NCBI GenBank assembly: GCA_039725955.1
Contig: CP091033.1
Location: 1,550,001 to 1,614,000 of the forward strand
Direction: 5' to 3'
DNA: 64,000 bases
Origin: Sinorhizobium sp. B11
GTDB taxonomy: Bacteria; Pseudomonadota; Alphaproteobacteria; Rhizobiales; Rhizobiaceae
In this document: positions 55,335-63,839 of the stretch, one piece after another
Numbering within the stretch: the first letter of the stretch is position 1
Layout: every line of letters starts with the position of its first letter
Notes under the pieces: generated by a model
Database searches by the model: none
Seen by the model: only the letters and a program-made list of their open reading frames with translations
What the model was told of the DNA's origin: nothing
Made by a program: the position numbers and the translations under genes

Positions 55335-56288
55335 ATGAGCGAACCTCTGCTCTCCGTCCGTGACCTTTCGAAACACTATATGTCCCGCGGTGCGCGGCTG
55401 AATATCCTGCAAGGCATCTCCTTCGATATCGGCAAGGGTGAAGTTGTCGGGCTTGTCGGCGAATCCGGCAGCGGAAAGACCACGATCGGGCGCTCCGTCC
55501 TTCGGCTGGTCGAGCCTTCGTCAGGCAGCGTCCGTTTCGACGGGAAAGAACTGACGGACCTTTCCGCTTCGGCGCTTAGGCGGCAACGGCCGCGCATGCA
55601 GTATATTTTCCAGGACCCCTTCGCCAGCCTGTCGCCGCGCATGACGATCGGCGAAATCCTGACGGAAGGTTTGAAGATCCAAGGGATCGGATCGGCACGC
55701 GACAGGCTTGAACGAGCCCAAGCCGCCCTGGTGCAGGTCGAGTTGCCGGCCGATGCGATCAATCGCTACGCGCATGAATTTTCCGGCGGGCAGCGCCAGC
55801 GCATCGGCATCGCCCGCGCCTTGACCCTGTCGCCCGAATTCATCGTCGCCGACGAACCGGTCTCCGCCCTCGATGTCTCGATCCAGGCGCAGGTGATCAA
55901 CCTTCTGCGCGAATTGCAGCAGCGGCTCGGCCTGACCATGCTGTTCATCTCGCATGATCTTGCTGTCGTCGAATATATCTGCGACCGGGTCATCGTGCTC
56001 TATCTCGGCCGCATCATGGAGATCGCACCGAGCGCCGACCTTTATGCGAGGCCTCAGCATCCCTATACGCGCGCCCTGCTGTCGGCCATTCCGTCACCCG
56101 ATCCGGATGCCCGGCGTGACCGGCAGATCCTGAAAGGCGATATTCCAAGCCCGGCCAATCCGCCGAGCGGTTGTGTCTTTCGCACGCGCTGTCCGAGCGC
56201 GCTCGACGCCTGCGCCGCCACAGTTCCTCAACTGCGGGAGGTCGCGCCCGGCCAGTTCAAGGCCTGTATCCGCGACGATCTCGATTGA
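55335..56288 (+). CDS. Dpp-type ABC ATPase (DppF-like)
   Basis: Walker A GESGSGKTT, Q-loop YIFQDPFASLSPRM, signature FSGGQRQRIGIARAL, Walker B IVADEPVSALDVSIQ, and the oligo_HPY cysteine tail (CVFRTRCPSALDACAAT). It begins on the base after the DppD-like stop codon, so the two are coupled. Second ATPase subunit of the importer. Confidence 0.92.
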   Translation: MSEPLLSVRDLSKHYMSRGARLNILQGISFDIGKGEVVGLVGESGSGKTTIGRSVLRLVEPSSGSVRFDGKELTDLSASALRRQRPRMQYIFQDPFASLSPRMTIGEILTEGLKIQGIGSARDRLERAQAALVQVELPADAINRYAHEFSGGQRQRIGIARALTLSPEFIVADEPVSALDVSIQAQVINLLRELQQRLGLTMLFISHDLAVVEYICDRVIVLYLGRIMEIAPSADLYARPQHPYTRALLSAIPSPDPDARRDRQILKGDIPSPANPPSGCVFRTRCPSALDACAATVPQLREVAPGQFKACIRDDLD

Positions 56289-56313
56289 ATTGAAACCTCA
56301 GGGAAAACGATAG

Positions 56314-57249
56314 ATGAACGCGAAGAAGCCGCATCCCGCCATCAGCGGCAACTGGGCGAGCCTGCTGCTGCCGATCGCGCCCGACGATAGCATCGAATTC
56401 GACAAGCTCGGCGAGGAGATCGATATCCTCATCGACGCCAAAGTCGATGGCATTTATTCGAACGGCACCGCCGGTGAATTCCACAATCAGACCGAGGAGG
56501 AGTTCGACAGGATACAGGCATTGCTGGCCGAGCGCTGCAGGGCATCCTCGACGCCCTTTGTGATTGGCGCCTGCCAGCCGGACCCGCTGATCATGCTCAA
56601 CCGCGTCCGCCGGGCCAGCGCACTTTATCCGGCCGCCATTCAGGTGATCTTGCCGGACTGGTGGCCGCTCACCGATGCCGAAGCGACCGACTTCCTGAAC
56701 CGTGCCGCGGAAACGGCCGGTGGAATTCCACTCATCCTTTACAATCCGCCACACGCAAAGCGCGTCCTCACGCCCAAGGAGTTGGGCGAGGTCTGCGCGT
56801 CAGTGCCCGGCGTGACCGGCATTAAGCTCGCCGACGGCGACAGCGCCTGGTATGCCGAAGCCCGCCAACATCTGTCGGACCTATCGCTCTTCGTTCCCGG
56901 CCATCATCTTGCGACCGGCACAAAGGAGGGTGTGGCGGCAGGCTCGTTTTCCAATGTCGCTTGCCTCAGCCCCCGCGGCGCGCAAAAATGGACGGCTTCG
57001 ATGCGCAGCGACATCGATGCCGCACTCGATCTCGAGCGACGGATCTGCGCATTCATGGACAATCACATCGTCCCTTTCCGCCAAAACATGGGTTTTTCGA
57101 ACGCTGCCCTCGACAAATTGCTGAGTGCGATCGGCAATTGGGGACCCGTGGGAACTCGTCTGAGGTTTCCCTACCGATCGATCGATACTTCGGAAGCCGA
57201 GAGTTTGCGAAGAATTGCAATGTCTGAGCTCCCCGATCTATTTCACTGA
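56314..57249 (+). CDS. Dihydrodipicolinate synthase / N-acetylneuraminate lyase family protein (2)
   Basis: A more divergent aldolase of 311 aa. SNGTAGEF replaces the usual GSTGE loop, the Tyr is in LILYNPPHAKRVL, and the Schiff-base Lys is in GVTGIKLADGDSAW. It belongs to the broad DHDPS/NanA family with an unknown substrate. AGGGAAAACG precedes the ATG. Having two different lyases in one operon suggests either two steps or two related substrates. Confidence 0.85.
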   Translation: MNAKKPHPAISGNWASLLLPIAPDDSIEFDKLGEEIDILIDAKVDGIYSNGTAGEFHNQTEEEFDRIQALLAERCRASSTPFVIGACQPDPLIMLNRVRRASALYPAAIQVILPDWWPLTDAEATDFLNRAAETAGGIPLILYNPPHAKRVLTPKELGEVCASVPGVTGIKLADGDSAWYAEARQHLSDLSLFVPGHHLATGTKEGVAAGSFSNVACLSPRGAQKWTASMRSDIDAALDLERRICAFMDNHIVPFRQNMGFSNAALDKLLSAIGNWGPVGTRLRFPYRSIDTSEAESLRRIAMSELPDLFH

Positions 57250-57567
57250 GTCACAGGGCGAGGCGCGTTGGGGCCTCGAGCGGACCCGAACCGGCGATCC
57301 TGAAGAAACAACTCGCTGCTCCCACCACATCGATGAGTTGAGGCGATAGCGACGCCGTCAGCAATGCCATCGAGCCGTCCTCGAGCAACGGACAGGCCGA
57401 AGGCCAGATCAACCGCCTAAGAACCTCAGCGCGCATGCATGGTCGGGCAGGTCCCGAACTGCTGAGAGCACGAATGCTACCGCCGCTCCACACCAAGCGA
57501 GGAAGAACCCGGTTAACTGCCAAACGACATGAGCCCGTTCTGCGAACGAGCAAGTGGCGCGAACGTT
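57250..57567. other. Gap between convergent lyase and EF-G-like genes
   Basis: No gene is supported. A minus-strand open frame covers most of it, but its composition (rich in Arg, Leu and Ser) and lack of a ribosome site suggest a chance frame. No strong terminator hairpin is found. Confidence 0.4.
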
Positions 57568-59529
57568 TCAGTGTGCGACGCCTTGTCCCTCGTGTGCCCT
57601 AACGATGGCGTCCGCTTCCTTGCCGTATAGCTCCTCGAAGTGATCGAAGGTCTTGGAAAAGTAACCAATGCCCTGCGTCGCCGAACGCAGCGCCCGCGCG
57701 AGATCGTCAAGTGCGCTGCCGGGAACAAGTGCCCGGAAGATGTCCCATCCCTTAGCGGTTTCATCCCGGTCGAAGCCGAGAACCTGACCCTTGAGAGCGG
57801 AGACGATCTGGACGAGGTTGCCGGAATAGATCGACGGAATGTGAATTTCACTGCGGAAGACCGGTTGCATCAAAACGGCCGACCCTTCGGAAAGCGCCTG
57901 TCGCACTCCCATTTTCGACGCAGTCCTGAAGGCGTGTTCCGAACTGTCGACGGCATGGTGCTGACCATCAAACAGCGTTACCCCGACATCGATGACCTCA
58001 AAGCCGAGCGGCCCTTTCTCCATGGCTTCGCGCGCGCCTGCTTCGACGGCAGGGATGTAGTTGCGCGGAACGACGCCACCCTTGACGGTTTCGCTGAAGG
58101 TGAACCCCCGGCCGCGCTCGTTGGGGCGAATGCTCAGCTTCACATCCGCGAATTGCCCGGCGCCGCCGGTCTGTTTGCGATGCCGGTAGTGAACCTCGGC
58201 CGGCTTTGCAATTGTCTCGCGGTAGATCGGGTTGGGCGTTCGATCGGTTACGTCGATGTGGAAGACGTCGGACAGGGTTCGGCAGAGATCGCGCAGATGT
58301 ACCGGGCCCTGGGCGCGGACGAGCTGGGCGCCAGTGCCCTCCTCCTGCAAGACGACAAGACCCCGATCCGTCTCCGAAAGTTTTGTCAGCGTTTCGGAGA
58401 GCTTGTTTTCATCGCGTGCGCTGCCCGGGACCAGGATCCTTTCAAGCATCGGCGTAGGCGGCGCGGTCCATTCGGGTGGGGCGACCGTCGCGTCTGATGT
58501 CAACAGCGACGGGACGGGCAAATGGTCGGACTTGACCGTCGCGAAGACATCCCCCGGTGCAGGCACGATCGCCGAGCTCGACCGTCCGTTTGCGGGATCC
58601 TGCACGGCGCCGAGGCTGGAGCCACCGAGTGATGCGCCTTGCCGAAGGCCCTCACCAAACGCACGCACCAGCACCGTCTTGCCGATATTCTGACGATGAT
58701 AGGCATGGAAGCTCACGGCGCTCAGCTTGTTTTCATCGAGATTACCTGCACGAGCCAGGCGCTGTCGAAGAGCCCCTGCCGGCGGCGCCTCGTGGCGCAG
58801 CGCCTTCATCAGCCGCATCATGCCGTTGCCGTGACTTGCGGCACCGATCAGGACTGGAATAATCCTGTTTTCGCTGAGAACCCGCGATGAAATGGCATAG
58901 AGCGCGTCGCTCGCCGGCTCGCGATCTTCGACCAGTTCCTCGAGAAGCCAGTCATCGAATTCGGACAGGTGTTCCAGGAGCTCGCTGCGCGCTTCGTGCT
59001 CGCGCTCGGCGGCGCTTTCGGGAATTGCGATCAGCGCCGACGTCTGGCCTTCCCGGTAGCGCCACGCCCGTTCCGAAATCAGATCGCAACTGCCTACGAT
59101 CCTGTCTCCCTCCCGGATCGGGATCTGGCGAAGCAAAAGCGTGTGGTTGGCGTAGTCTTGAAGCGCGGCTATCACGTCTCTCAGCCGCCCTCTCGGTTCG
59201 TCCATTCGATTGACGAAGAGGATGCACGGAGTCCCCGAGGCTTCGACTATCCGCAGATAGGGCGCGGCAAGCACAGCTTCCTCGGGTGCCGATGAAACGC
59301 ACAGGATGCAGGCGTCGCTGGCAAGAAGCGCGTGCTGCGCATGCGCCAACGCTTCGTTGGCTCCTGGCGCATCCAGCGCGCACCACGCCTCGTTTCCAAA
59401 GGTGAATTCTGTGAGGTTCAATCCATAAGGGGACCTGGATTTTCTCGCCACCCCCTCCAGGGAGCCGAGCTTTTCCACGACTGTTGATTTTCCGGTCTGC
59501 GAGGGTCCAAGCACGGTAAAGCAGCGCAT
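57568..59529 (-). CDS. Elongation factor G-like protein
   Basis: A 653-residue EF-G paralogue. The GTPase domain has a P-loop GPSQTGKST (residues 8-16), but the G3 motif is DAPG (53-56) rather than DTPGH, the G4 is NRMD, and no normal G2 region is visible. Domains II to V follow, with VEAGAREAMEKGPLGFEVID and the domain-IV loop typical of EF-G. Rhizobia carry such proteins beside true FusA. GGAGG 7 bases before the ATG at 59529 sets the start. Function is unknown; it may act on stalled or stress-state ribosomes. Confidence 0.9.
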   Translation of the reverse strand: MRCFTVLGPSQTGKSTVVEKLGSLEGVARKSRSPYGLNLTEFTFGNEAWCALDAPGANEALAHAQHALLASDACILCVSSAPEEAVLAAPYLRIVEASGTPCILFVNRMDEPRGRLRDVIAALQDYANHTLLLRQIPIREGDRIVGSCDLISERAWRYREGQTSALIAIPESAAEREHEARSELLEHLSEFDDWLLEELVEDREPASDALYAISSRVLSENRIIPVLIGAASHGNGMMRLMKALRHEAPPAGALRQRLARAGNLDENKLSAVSFHAYHRQNIGKTVLVRAFGEGLRQGASLGGSSLGAVQDPANGRSSSAIVPAPGDVFATVKSDHLPVPSLLTSDATVAPPEWTAPPTPMLERILVPGSARDENKLSETLTKLSETDRGLVVLQEEGTGAQLVRAQGPVHLRDLCRTLSDVFHIDVTDRTPNPIYRETIAKPAEVHYRHRKQTGGAGQFADVKLSIRPNERGRGFTFSETVKGGVVPRNYIPAVEAGAREAMEKGPLGFEVIDVGVTLFDGQHHAVDSSEHAFRTASKMGVRQALSEGSAVLMQPVFRSEIHIPSIYSGNLVQIVSALKGQVLGFDRDETAKGWDIFRALVPGSALDDLARALRSATQGIGYFSKTFDHFEELYGKEADAIVRAHEGQGVAH

Positions 59530-59556
59530 CGGCATTCCTCCAACTGCCATAAACAC

Positions 59557-60111
59557 AATTTTCAGCCATCATAGGATGCCCTGAACCGCTGCAACGCGCC
59601 AGAGGTGTTCAGTTTCACAATGCTTTGACCTGGAGACGTAGGAGTTATTCTCGAATTCCCAGTGGATTTGAGCGCAGGGGAACGATCTATCAGCGGCTCT
59701 GAAGCTGCTCCTACAAGTAGTCAGGCGTGAACTCGCTCGCTGTCGCACCAGCTTGGCGGCAAGTGCATCGCGTTCATCGCTACCACACAAGGGACGGTCG
59801 ACAACAACGAACTCCTCGATCGCCGCTAGGCAGGAGAAACGGGCTAAGATTGCGAAATAAGAACTCGGTGAAGAGCCGACACGCTCGTCTTGCGCGTCTC
59901 ACCCTGAGTGAGAAGCCAGAGCAAGCCGTACATGTGCAGGTTCGAAGATCCGCAGAAGGGCGCTCCTTTCTGGGCACAAAGTGTGGATAAGTTCACTGTC
60001 AGGGGACATCTGCAAGCACGACGCTTCAATACGGGCTTCAGCAGGGCTATGCCCGAAGACGCAGTCAATAGCGTCGGCCAAGTGCCCAAAACCTCTTTCA
60101 ACTCCGGAACG
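59557..60111. other. Gap with a LysR relic
   Basis: The only recognisable part is the LysR C-terminal relic near 59.86-59.96 kb (listed separately). The rest has no supported gene. Confidence 0.4.
59860..59955 (-). pseudogene. LysR C-terminal relic, copy of the 6.6 kb regulator
   Basis: The minus-strand reading SSNLHMYGLLWLLTQGETRK is near the end of the 6639-7523 LysR protein (ELRMYGTLWLLTQGETRK). The DNA matches over about 80 bases with small deletions that break the frame. No helix-turn-helix part is present. Confidence 0.65.
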
Positions 60112-60342
60112 ATGACGATAATACCCCCCAACCCATCGGACGATCAGCAAGAGAGGTTCGTGCGCTGCCAGGATGCACTGTATAGCTCGTTTCTGAAGCT
60201 CTTGGAGGACGCGAACGAAACGGGATGGGGCCAGCAGGAAACGCTCGTCGCACTCATTTCGCTCGCCGATAACCATGCTTTGATGCTGAACGCGAATGCC
60301 GAGGCCGAAGAGCTATTGGCGACCATCAAACGCCGCAGTTGA
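60112..60342 (+). CDS. Small conserved-looking hypothetical protein (76 aa)
   Basis: MTIIPPNPSDDQQERFVRCQ leads into a helical stretch (DALYSSFLKLLEDA, WGQQETLVALISLADNHALM) and a charged C-terminus. It resembles small helical rhizobial hypotheticals, but I know no function. The ATG at 60112 is preceded by a weak GGA; longer starts are possible but would read through the LysR relic. Confidence 0.55.
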   Translation: MTIIPPNPSDDQQERFVRCQDALYSSFLKLLEDANETGWGQQETLVALISLADNHALMLNANAEAEELLATIKRRS

Positions 60343-60432
60343 CACTACAAACGCCGAGATGTCCGAGATAAGTGGGCGAAGCGGCTTACGCCTGTTGCGC
60401 GCGAAGCAGTGGCGCAATGCGGTCGCGATATC

Positions 60433-60672
60433 TCAATCTTGCGTTAAGTCGCCAACTTCACCGAAGGCTGCAAGCAGCCTTGGCGAGCTCATGTCACCCG
60501 TTTCGCTGTCGACCATCACCGAATAGGCTCCGACACCCAGGGACCTGGCCGACATTGCGGAAGCGATTTTTTCCGCAGATGTCCCATTCGAAGCCTGTCG
60601 CATCTCTCCCGGGACCAAGCCAGCTCGGTTGCGCTTGAATGGAACGACGATGAATTTCTCAGCCAACGACAT
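60433..60672 (-). CDS. Small hypothetical protein (79 aa)
   Basis: The protein opens with MSLAEKFIVVPFKRNRAGLV and contains YSVMVDSETGDMSSPRLLAA, a pattern familiar from small rhizobial proteins of unknown role. GGGA is 6-7 bases before the ATG at 60672. It follows the 49-residue gene at 60696-60845 by 23 bases on the same strand, so the two are probably cotranscribed. Confidence 0.65.
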   Translation of the reverse strand: MSLAEKFIVVPFKRNRAGLVPGEMRQASNGTSAEKIASAMSARSLGVGAYSVMVDSETGDMSSPRLLAAFGEVGDLTQD

Positions 60673-60695
60673 TATTGATCCCTTGTTGCACCAAA

Positions 60696-60845
60696 CTATT
60701 CGAAGGCGCCGAGCGCTTCGATTTGATCGTCCAGTTCACGCACGCGTTCCAAATATCGTGGCCGAAGCGGATGGTCCTCTGCCAGGTGTTCGAGTTTTGA
60801 CAGCGCGAGCTGACGCTGGTCTCTAAGGAGCTTCAACCGACTCAT
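60696..60845 (-). CDS. Very small helical protein (49 aa)
   Basis: MSRLKLLRDQRQLALSKLEH is followed by RPRYLERVRELDDQIEAL, a likely pair of amphipathic helices or coiled coil. GAGG 6 bases before the ATG at 60845 sets the start. Function unknown. It pairs with the next small gene. Confidence 0.55.
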   Translation of the reverse strand: MSRLKLLRDQRQLALSKLEHLAEDHPLRPRYLERVRELDDQIEALGAFE

Positions 60846-61245
60846 GTGGGCCCTCGTTTTGTTGCCATTCCATAGCCCCAAAATGGCCGGAACGCCAGCG
60901 ATGTTCTCTTTATGTTCGAAGCCGCCCTGTTGTCGCCCGATATCAAGTGAATGCCGCGCCTTTTTGGACCTGAGAGCGATCCGATTTTTTCACGGCGGCA
61001 TGAGGCGCATCGCAGTCGGTTGCGAGGTTCGACATCTTGGTCGGCGATTCCTCCCGCACCACTCTCATGTCGGCAACACTCGACTGCGAGGCATTTACAA
61101 AGTGGAGCTTTTGAAAACCATGCAGCGGATAGAGATTTTCAGGCGGTAGCTCGCCATCGAATAAGCAACATCCTGCGCGGCTCTATAGGATTGCTCGGCT
61201 AGCTCCAAACCGTCTTCCGAAAGCACAGGCGGGACATGCTGAGCT
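60846..61245. other. Gap without a supported gene
   Basis: Short plus-strand frames exist but are basic, Arg-rich and without ribosome sites. No repeat or terminator stands out. Confidence 0.35.
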
Positions 61246-61458
61246 TCACTTACGGTGCCGGAACTTCCCGGTGATCACGACCTGGTCGCCGCTCTCGGAG
61301 GTCCGTTCCGCATGGAACTCAAGGTGCTTGAAGTTGACGGGAAAAAGCGCCAGCGTCGTGACCGAGCCACGGGGCAAGAAACCAACCCGCAGCCCCACTG
61401 GACCTGAGGTCAAGGGGGCGGTGATCACCTTGGGTCGATGGCGGTCCGAATGACGCAA
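61246..61458 (-). CDS. Doubtful small hypothetical protein
   Basis: A frame from a TTG at 61458 encodes about 70 residues including VITAPLTSGPVGLRVGFLPR and a beta-rich end (FHAERTSESGDQVVITGKFR). The composition is protein-like, but the start is weak and could be further upstream in another frame. It might be the fourth gene of the operon upstream of it or a fragment. Confidence 0.3.
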   Translation of the reverse strand: MRHSDRHRPKVITAPLTSGPVGLRVGFLPRGSVTTLALFPVNFKHLEFHAERTSESGDQVVITGKFRHRK

Positions 61459-61529
61459 GCTTCGGCGGCCCTTCAGGATGTCGAACGGGCAGATGACCGT
61501 TCGACATGTTCTCTCTATCGTCGCCTGTT

Positions 61530-62009
61530 TCAGAGAATCTTCTCGAACGAAGACACCAAATGGGCGCCCGATGGCATTTCAATTCCGGACCCCGGAATAT
61601 CCGTGCAGCAGAGCAGATTGAGCCAAAAGCTGCTTTTGCCCTGGTTTCCCAATATATCGACGAGGCTGCTCAGCTTGATTTTCCAGTCATCTTTCAGCCT
61701 GATATAGTTGCGAGTGTTCATATTGATGAGGAAGAGGAACAGATTGTCGTCGCCCTCCAAATCAATATCCGGAGCGAAAGAGTTCGGTCCGGCCAGAACT
61801 GGCTCGGGATGGTAGTTGTGGATTGCCTCGGCCAGGCTTTTGTCATCCACTGTGGGATCTGATCTCAAAGCTTTCCAGACAGCCAATGCTGTCACATAGT
61901 CGAGTGGGGCTCCGAAATTGCCGCGGTACTGGACCTCTTGCTTGGCAGCCAGGTTAAAACTTCCGAACTCGCGGATGTCACCGTGGCAAACGAGTACATA
62001 GTTCGACAT
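61530..62009 (-). CDS. Unrecognised protein with Stv-adhesin-like opening (159 aa)
   Basis: The start MSNYVLVCHGDIREFGSFNL and the later FWLNLLCCTDIPGSG pattern recall the putative adhesin Stv domain (CHG near the N-terminus, hydrophobic core and a late Cys strand), but this is recalled by eye and tentative. No signal peptide. AAGGAGA lies about 10 bases before the ATG at 62009. It is the third gene of a minus-strand operon with two other unrecognised proteins. Confidence 0.7.
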   Translation of the reverse strand: MSNYVLVCHGDIREFGSFNLAAKQEVQYRGNFGAPLDYVTALAVWKALRSDPTVDDKSLAEAIHNYHPEPVLAGPNSFAPDIDLEGDDNLFLFLINMNTRNYIRLKDDWKIKLSSLVDILGNQGKSSFWLNLLCCTDIPGSGIEMPSGAHLVSSFEKIL

Positions 62010-62095
62010 CGAAGGCTCTCCTTTCAAGACGAGCGATAACGAGGTTGGTGGACTAGCAATGTTGGGTCGTTGGCGCTGCGGGGAGCACCGAGGTG

Positions 62096-62722
62096 TCACT
62101 TCCCCGCAGTCTTTGTCTTGGAAACAAACCTCTGCCAATCAGCCAGGTCAGCCGCATCCGCCATGCGTGCGAAGTCGAACGCGTACGCGGAAATGACATC
62201 TGCCAGGCTCAACCAGACACCGGGCGGCTTCATGTTGGAGGTTTGTGCTGCCGTGGCCAGGCGATCGACCACATATACTTTCACGACAGGGTTGCGGTTG
62301 TCGCCTGGCATAGCGCTCATCACTATGAACACGAGCCTGGCGGTCGCCGAAGTCATGAGGCTCTGGCGCAATTCGTCGCTGATGTCGGATAGGCGCTTTT
62401 GCAGGGCAACATTATCATCAATGATCTGCCTGGCCTCAGGCACAAGCTCCACGATCAGCCCAGTCACGATCGGGCCATAGCCGACATCCCGCTCAGGTCG
62501 CGCGACCATCTGCGTTCGTTCGAACCGACTTGCAGGCGACAGAAACGGCACATGGTTGAGCCCTGTTTCCCAAGCCGCCGCGGCAGCCAGACCTGGCTGA
62601 CCGGCAACATAGCGGCCCACGACATCGGCGATTGTGTCGAGGACAGAGCTTGGCGTGACGGAGCCGGCGACGCATTGATCTGTCTTTGGATCGACAAAAT
62701 GCAGTAAGATGCAGCTTTCCAT
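62096..62722 (-). CDS. Unrecognised protein (208 aa)
   Basis: I know no family. The protein opens MESCILLHFVDPKTDQCVAG, has a helical middle (IIDDNVALQKRLSDISDELR) and a hydrophobic strand (ARLVFIVMSAMPG), and ends in a Lys-rich tail. No signal peptide or clear membrane helix. GGAGAAG upstream of the ATG at 62722 is a good ribosome site. The longer open frame to 62980 overlaps the upstream gene out of frame and is not used. Middle gene of the operon. Confidence 0.72.
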   Translation of the reverse strand: MESCILLHFVDPKTDQCVAGSVTPSSVLDTIADVVGRYVAGQPGLAAAAAWETGLNHVPFLSPASRFERTQMVARPERDVGYGPIVTGLIVELVPEARQIIDDNVALQKRLSDISDELRQSLMTSATARLVFIVMSAMPGDNRNPVVKVYVVDRLATAAQTSNMKPPGVWLSLADVISAYAFDFARMADAADLADWQRFVSKTKTAGK

Positions 62723-62774
62723 CGAAGCTTCTCCTATGGTTGACGTGCCGCCGCAAAGCGGCGGCACTGCCGGA

Positions 62775-63620
62775 TCAGTTCGTATCGAACTTGCCGTCGA
62801 AGAAGTTGGTGGCCGACTCGATGTCGTCGATCTGCGTGCCCGAGATGAAGGCGTCGTATTTTTTCTTGACGTCAGCATTTGCGAGTGCGCCGTAATTGAA
62901 CAACGATGTTGCGACGCGATAGCTGAACGACATCGAGAAGCTCTCGGCCGATCCACACGACGAGTAGATCTTCTTCTCATCCTGGGTAAAGTCGATGAAG
63001 TACCCCTTCAGCCAAGGATTGATCTTGATCTCGTTGCCGACCTGTTGGCCCTCGAGCACGATCGAGATCGTGCCGACGCTATAGGATTTCGTGCCGGTCT
63101 GGACCCCCATCCGTATGGAATCGCCGAGACCTGAAACGAATTCAGCAAAGGAAGCCAATGCAGGTCCACCGCCCACCGCGACGCCGAGAATCGTCGAGAT
63201 GAATTTTCCAGCCAGTTCCACCCCCTTGATGTTCTGGGTCATCGTCTGCTTGACGAATTGGCTCGGCCCCATCAGCGGCAGATGATTGAAGACGCTCTGC
63301 CACAGCATGGTGTCGTAGACCTTGTTGGGATCGTTGGCTTTGTCCGCGGCCTTGCGGACGTAGGCCGATGCGACCCCGGTCAGGTCGATAAGGTTTTGAC
63401 GCTGAACGTCCAACTCCTTCTGAACAGAGTCAGGCACTTTGGGCTGCGCCAGGATGACCGAGATAAGGCCATTGTCGGTGGTATTGAAAGCAGTTTGCGG
63501 ATCTTTGGGCGCACTGGGCAGCGGAGCGCCGGCCCTTAGCATTTCGTTGACGGTTGGCAGATGCGGGTGACGAATTTCCGCGAAGTAATCCACTGCGGAA
63601 TCAAGTGTAATCGAATTCAT
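62775..63620 (-). CDS. Unrecognised protein with single cysteine and hydrophobic centre (281 aa)
   Basis: The start at 63620 is chosen by GGAG 6 bases upstream. There is no signal peptide. Residues about 131-168 form a long hydrophobic and glycine-rich stretch (GKFISTILGVAVGGGPALAS), as in membrane-inserting or pore-type proteins. The only cysteine is Cys222 (YSSCGSAESF). Length and a lone C-terminal-third cysteine recall the Erwinia virulence factor Evf, which is palmitoylated on Cys209; I cannot verify homology. First gene of the three-gene operon. Confidence 0.72.
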   Translation of the reverse strand: MNSITLDSAVDYFAEIRHPHLPTVNEMLRAGAPLPSAPKDPQTAFNTTDNGLISVILAQPKVPDSVQKELDVQRQNLIDLTGVASAYVRKAADKANDPNKVYDTMLWQSVFNHLPLMGPSQFVKQTMTQNIKGVELAGKFISTILGVAVGGGPALASFAEFVSGLGDSIRMGVQTGTKSYSVGTISIVLEGQQVGNEIKINPWLKGYFIDFTQDEKKIYSSCGSAESFSMSFSYRVATSLFNYGALANADVKKKYDAFISGTQIDDIESATNFFDGKFDTN

Positions 63621-63839
63621 GATCGTCTCCATCTCGGTTTAAATGAACGTAACGATCGGATAGACCCGTTATATTTGGCTCTATACCGTGACTTCTCTTG
63701 CACAATGCAGTTGCGATCTCGGAAAATACATCCGGGATGCGAGACAAATAGACATCGATTGAGGTATATTTTCAACTTATAGGTATTTTGTTGTCCGCAA
63801 AACGACCTTAGATTGTTTTCGCTCTGCGCAAAATGATGG
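63621..63839. promoter_or_regulatory. AT-rich upstream region of the right-end operon
   Basis: This should hold the promoter for the minus-strand operon; AT content is higher than in the genes. No exact promoter can be assigned by eye, and no gene is seen. Confidence 0.35.

Noticed and set aside
54042..55412. A 456-codon minus-strand frame opposite the lyase and DppD genes
   Set aside because: It crosses two well-supported genes and has no recognisable motif.
57251..57553. Minus-strand frame in the gap after the second lyase
   Set aside because: Composition suggests non-coding or decayed DNA, and no family is seen.
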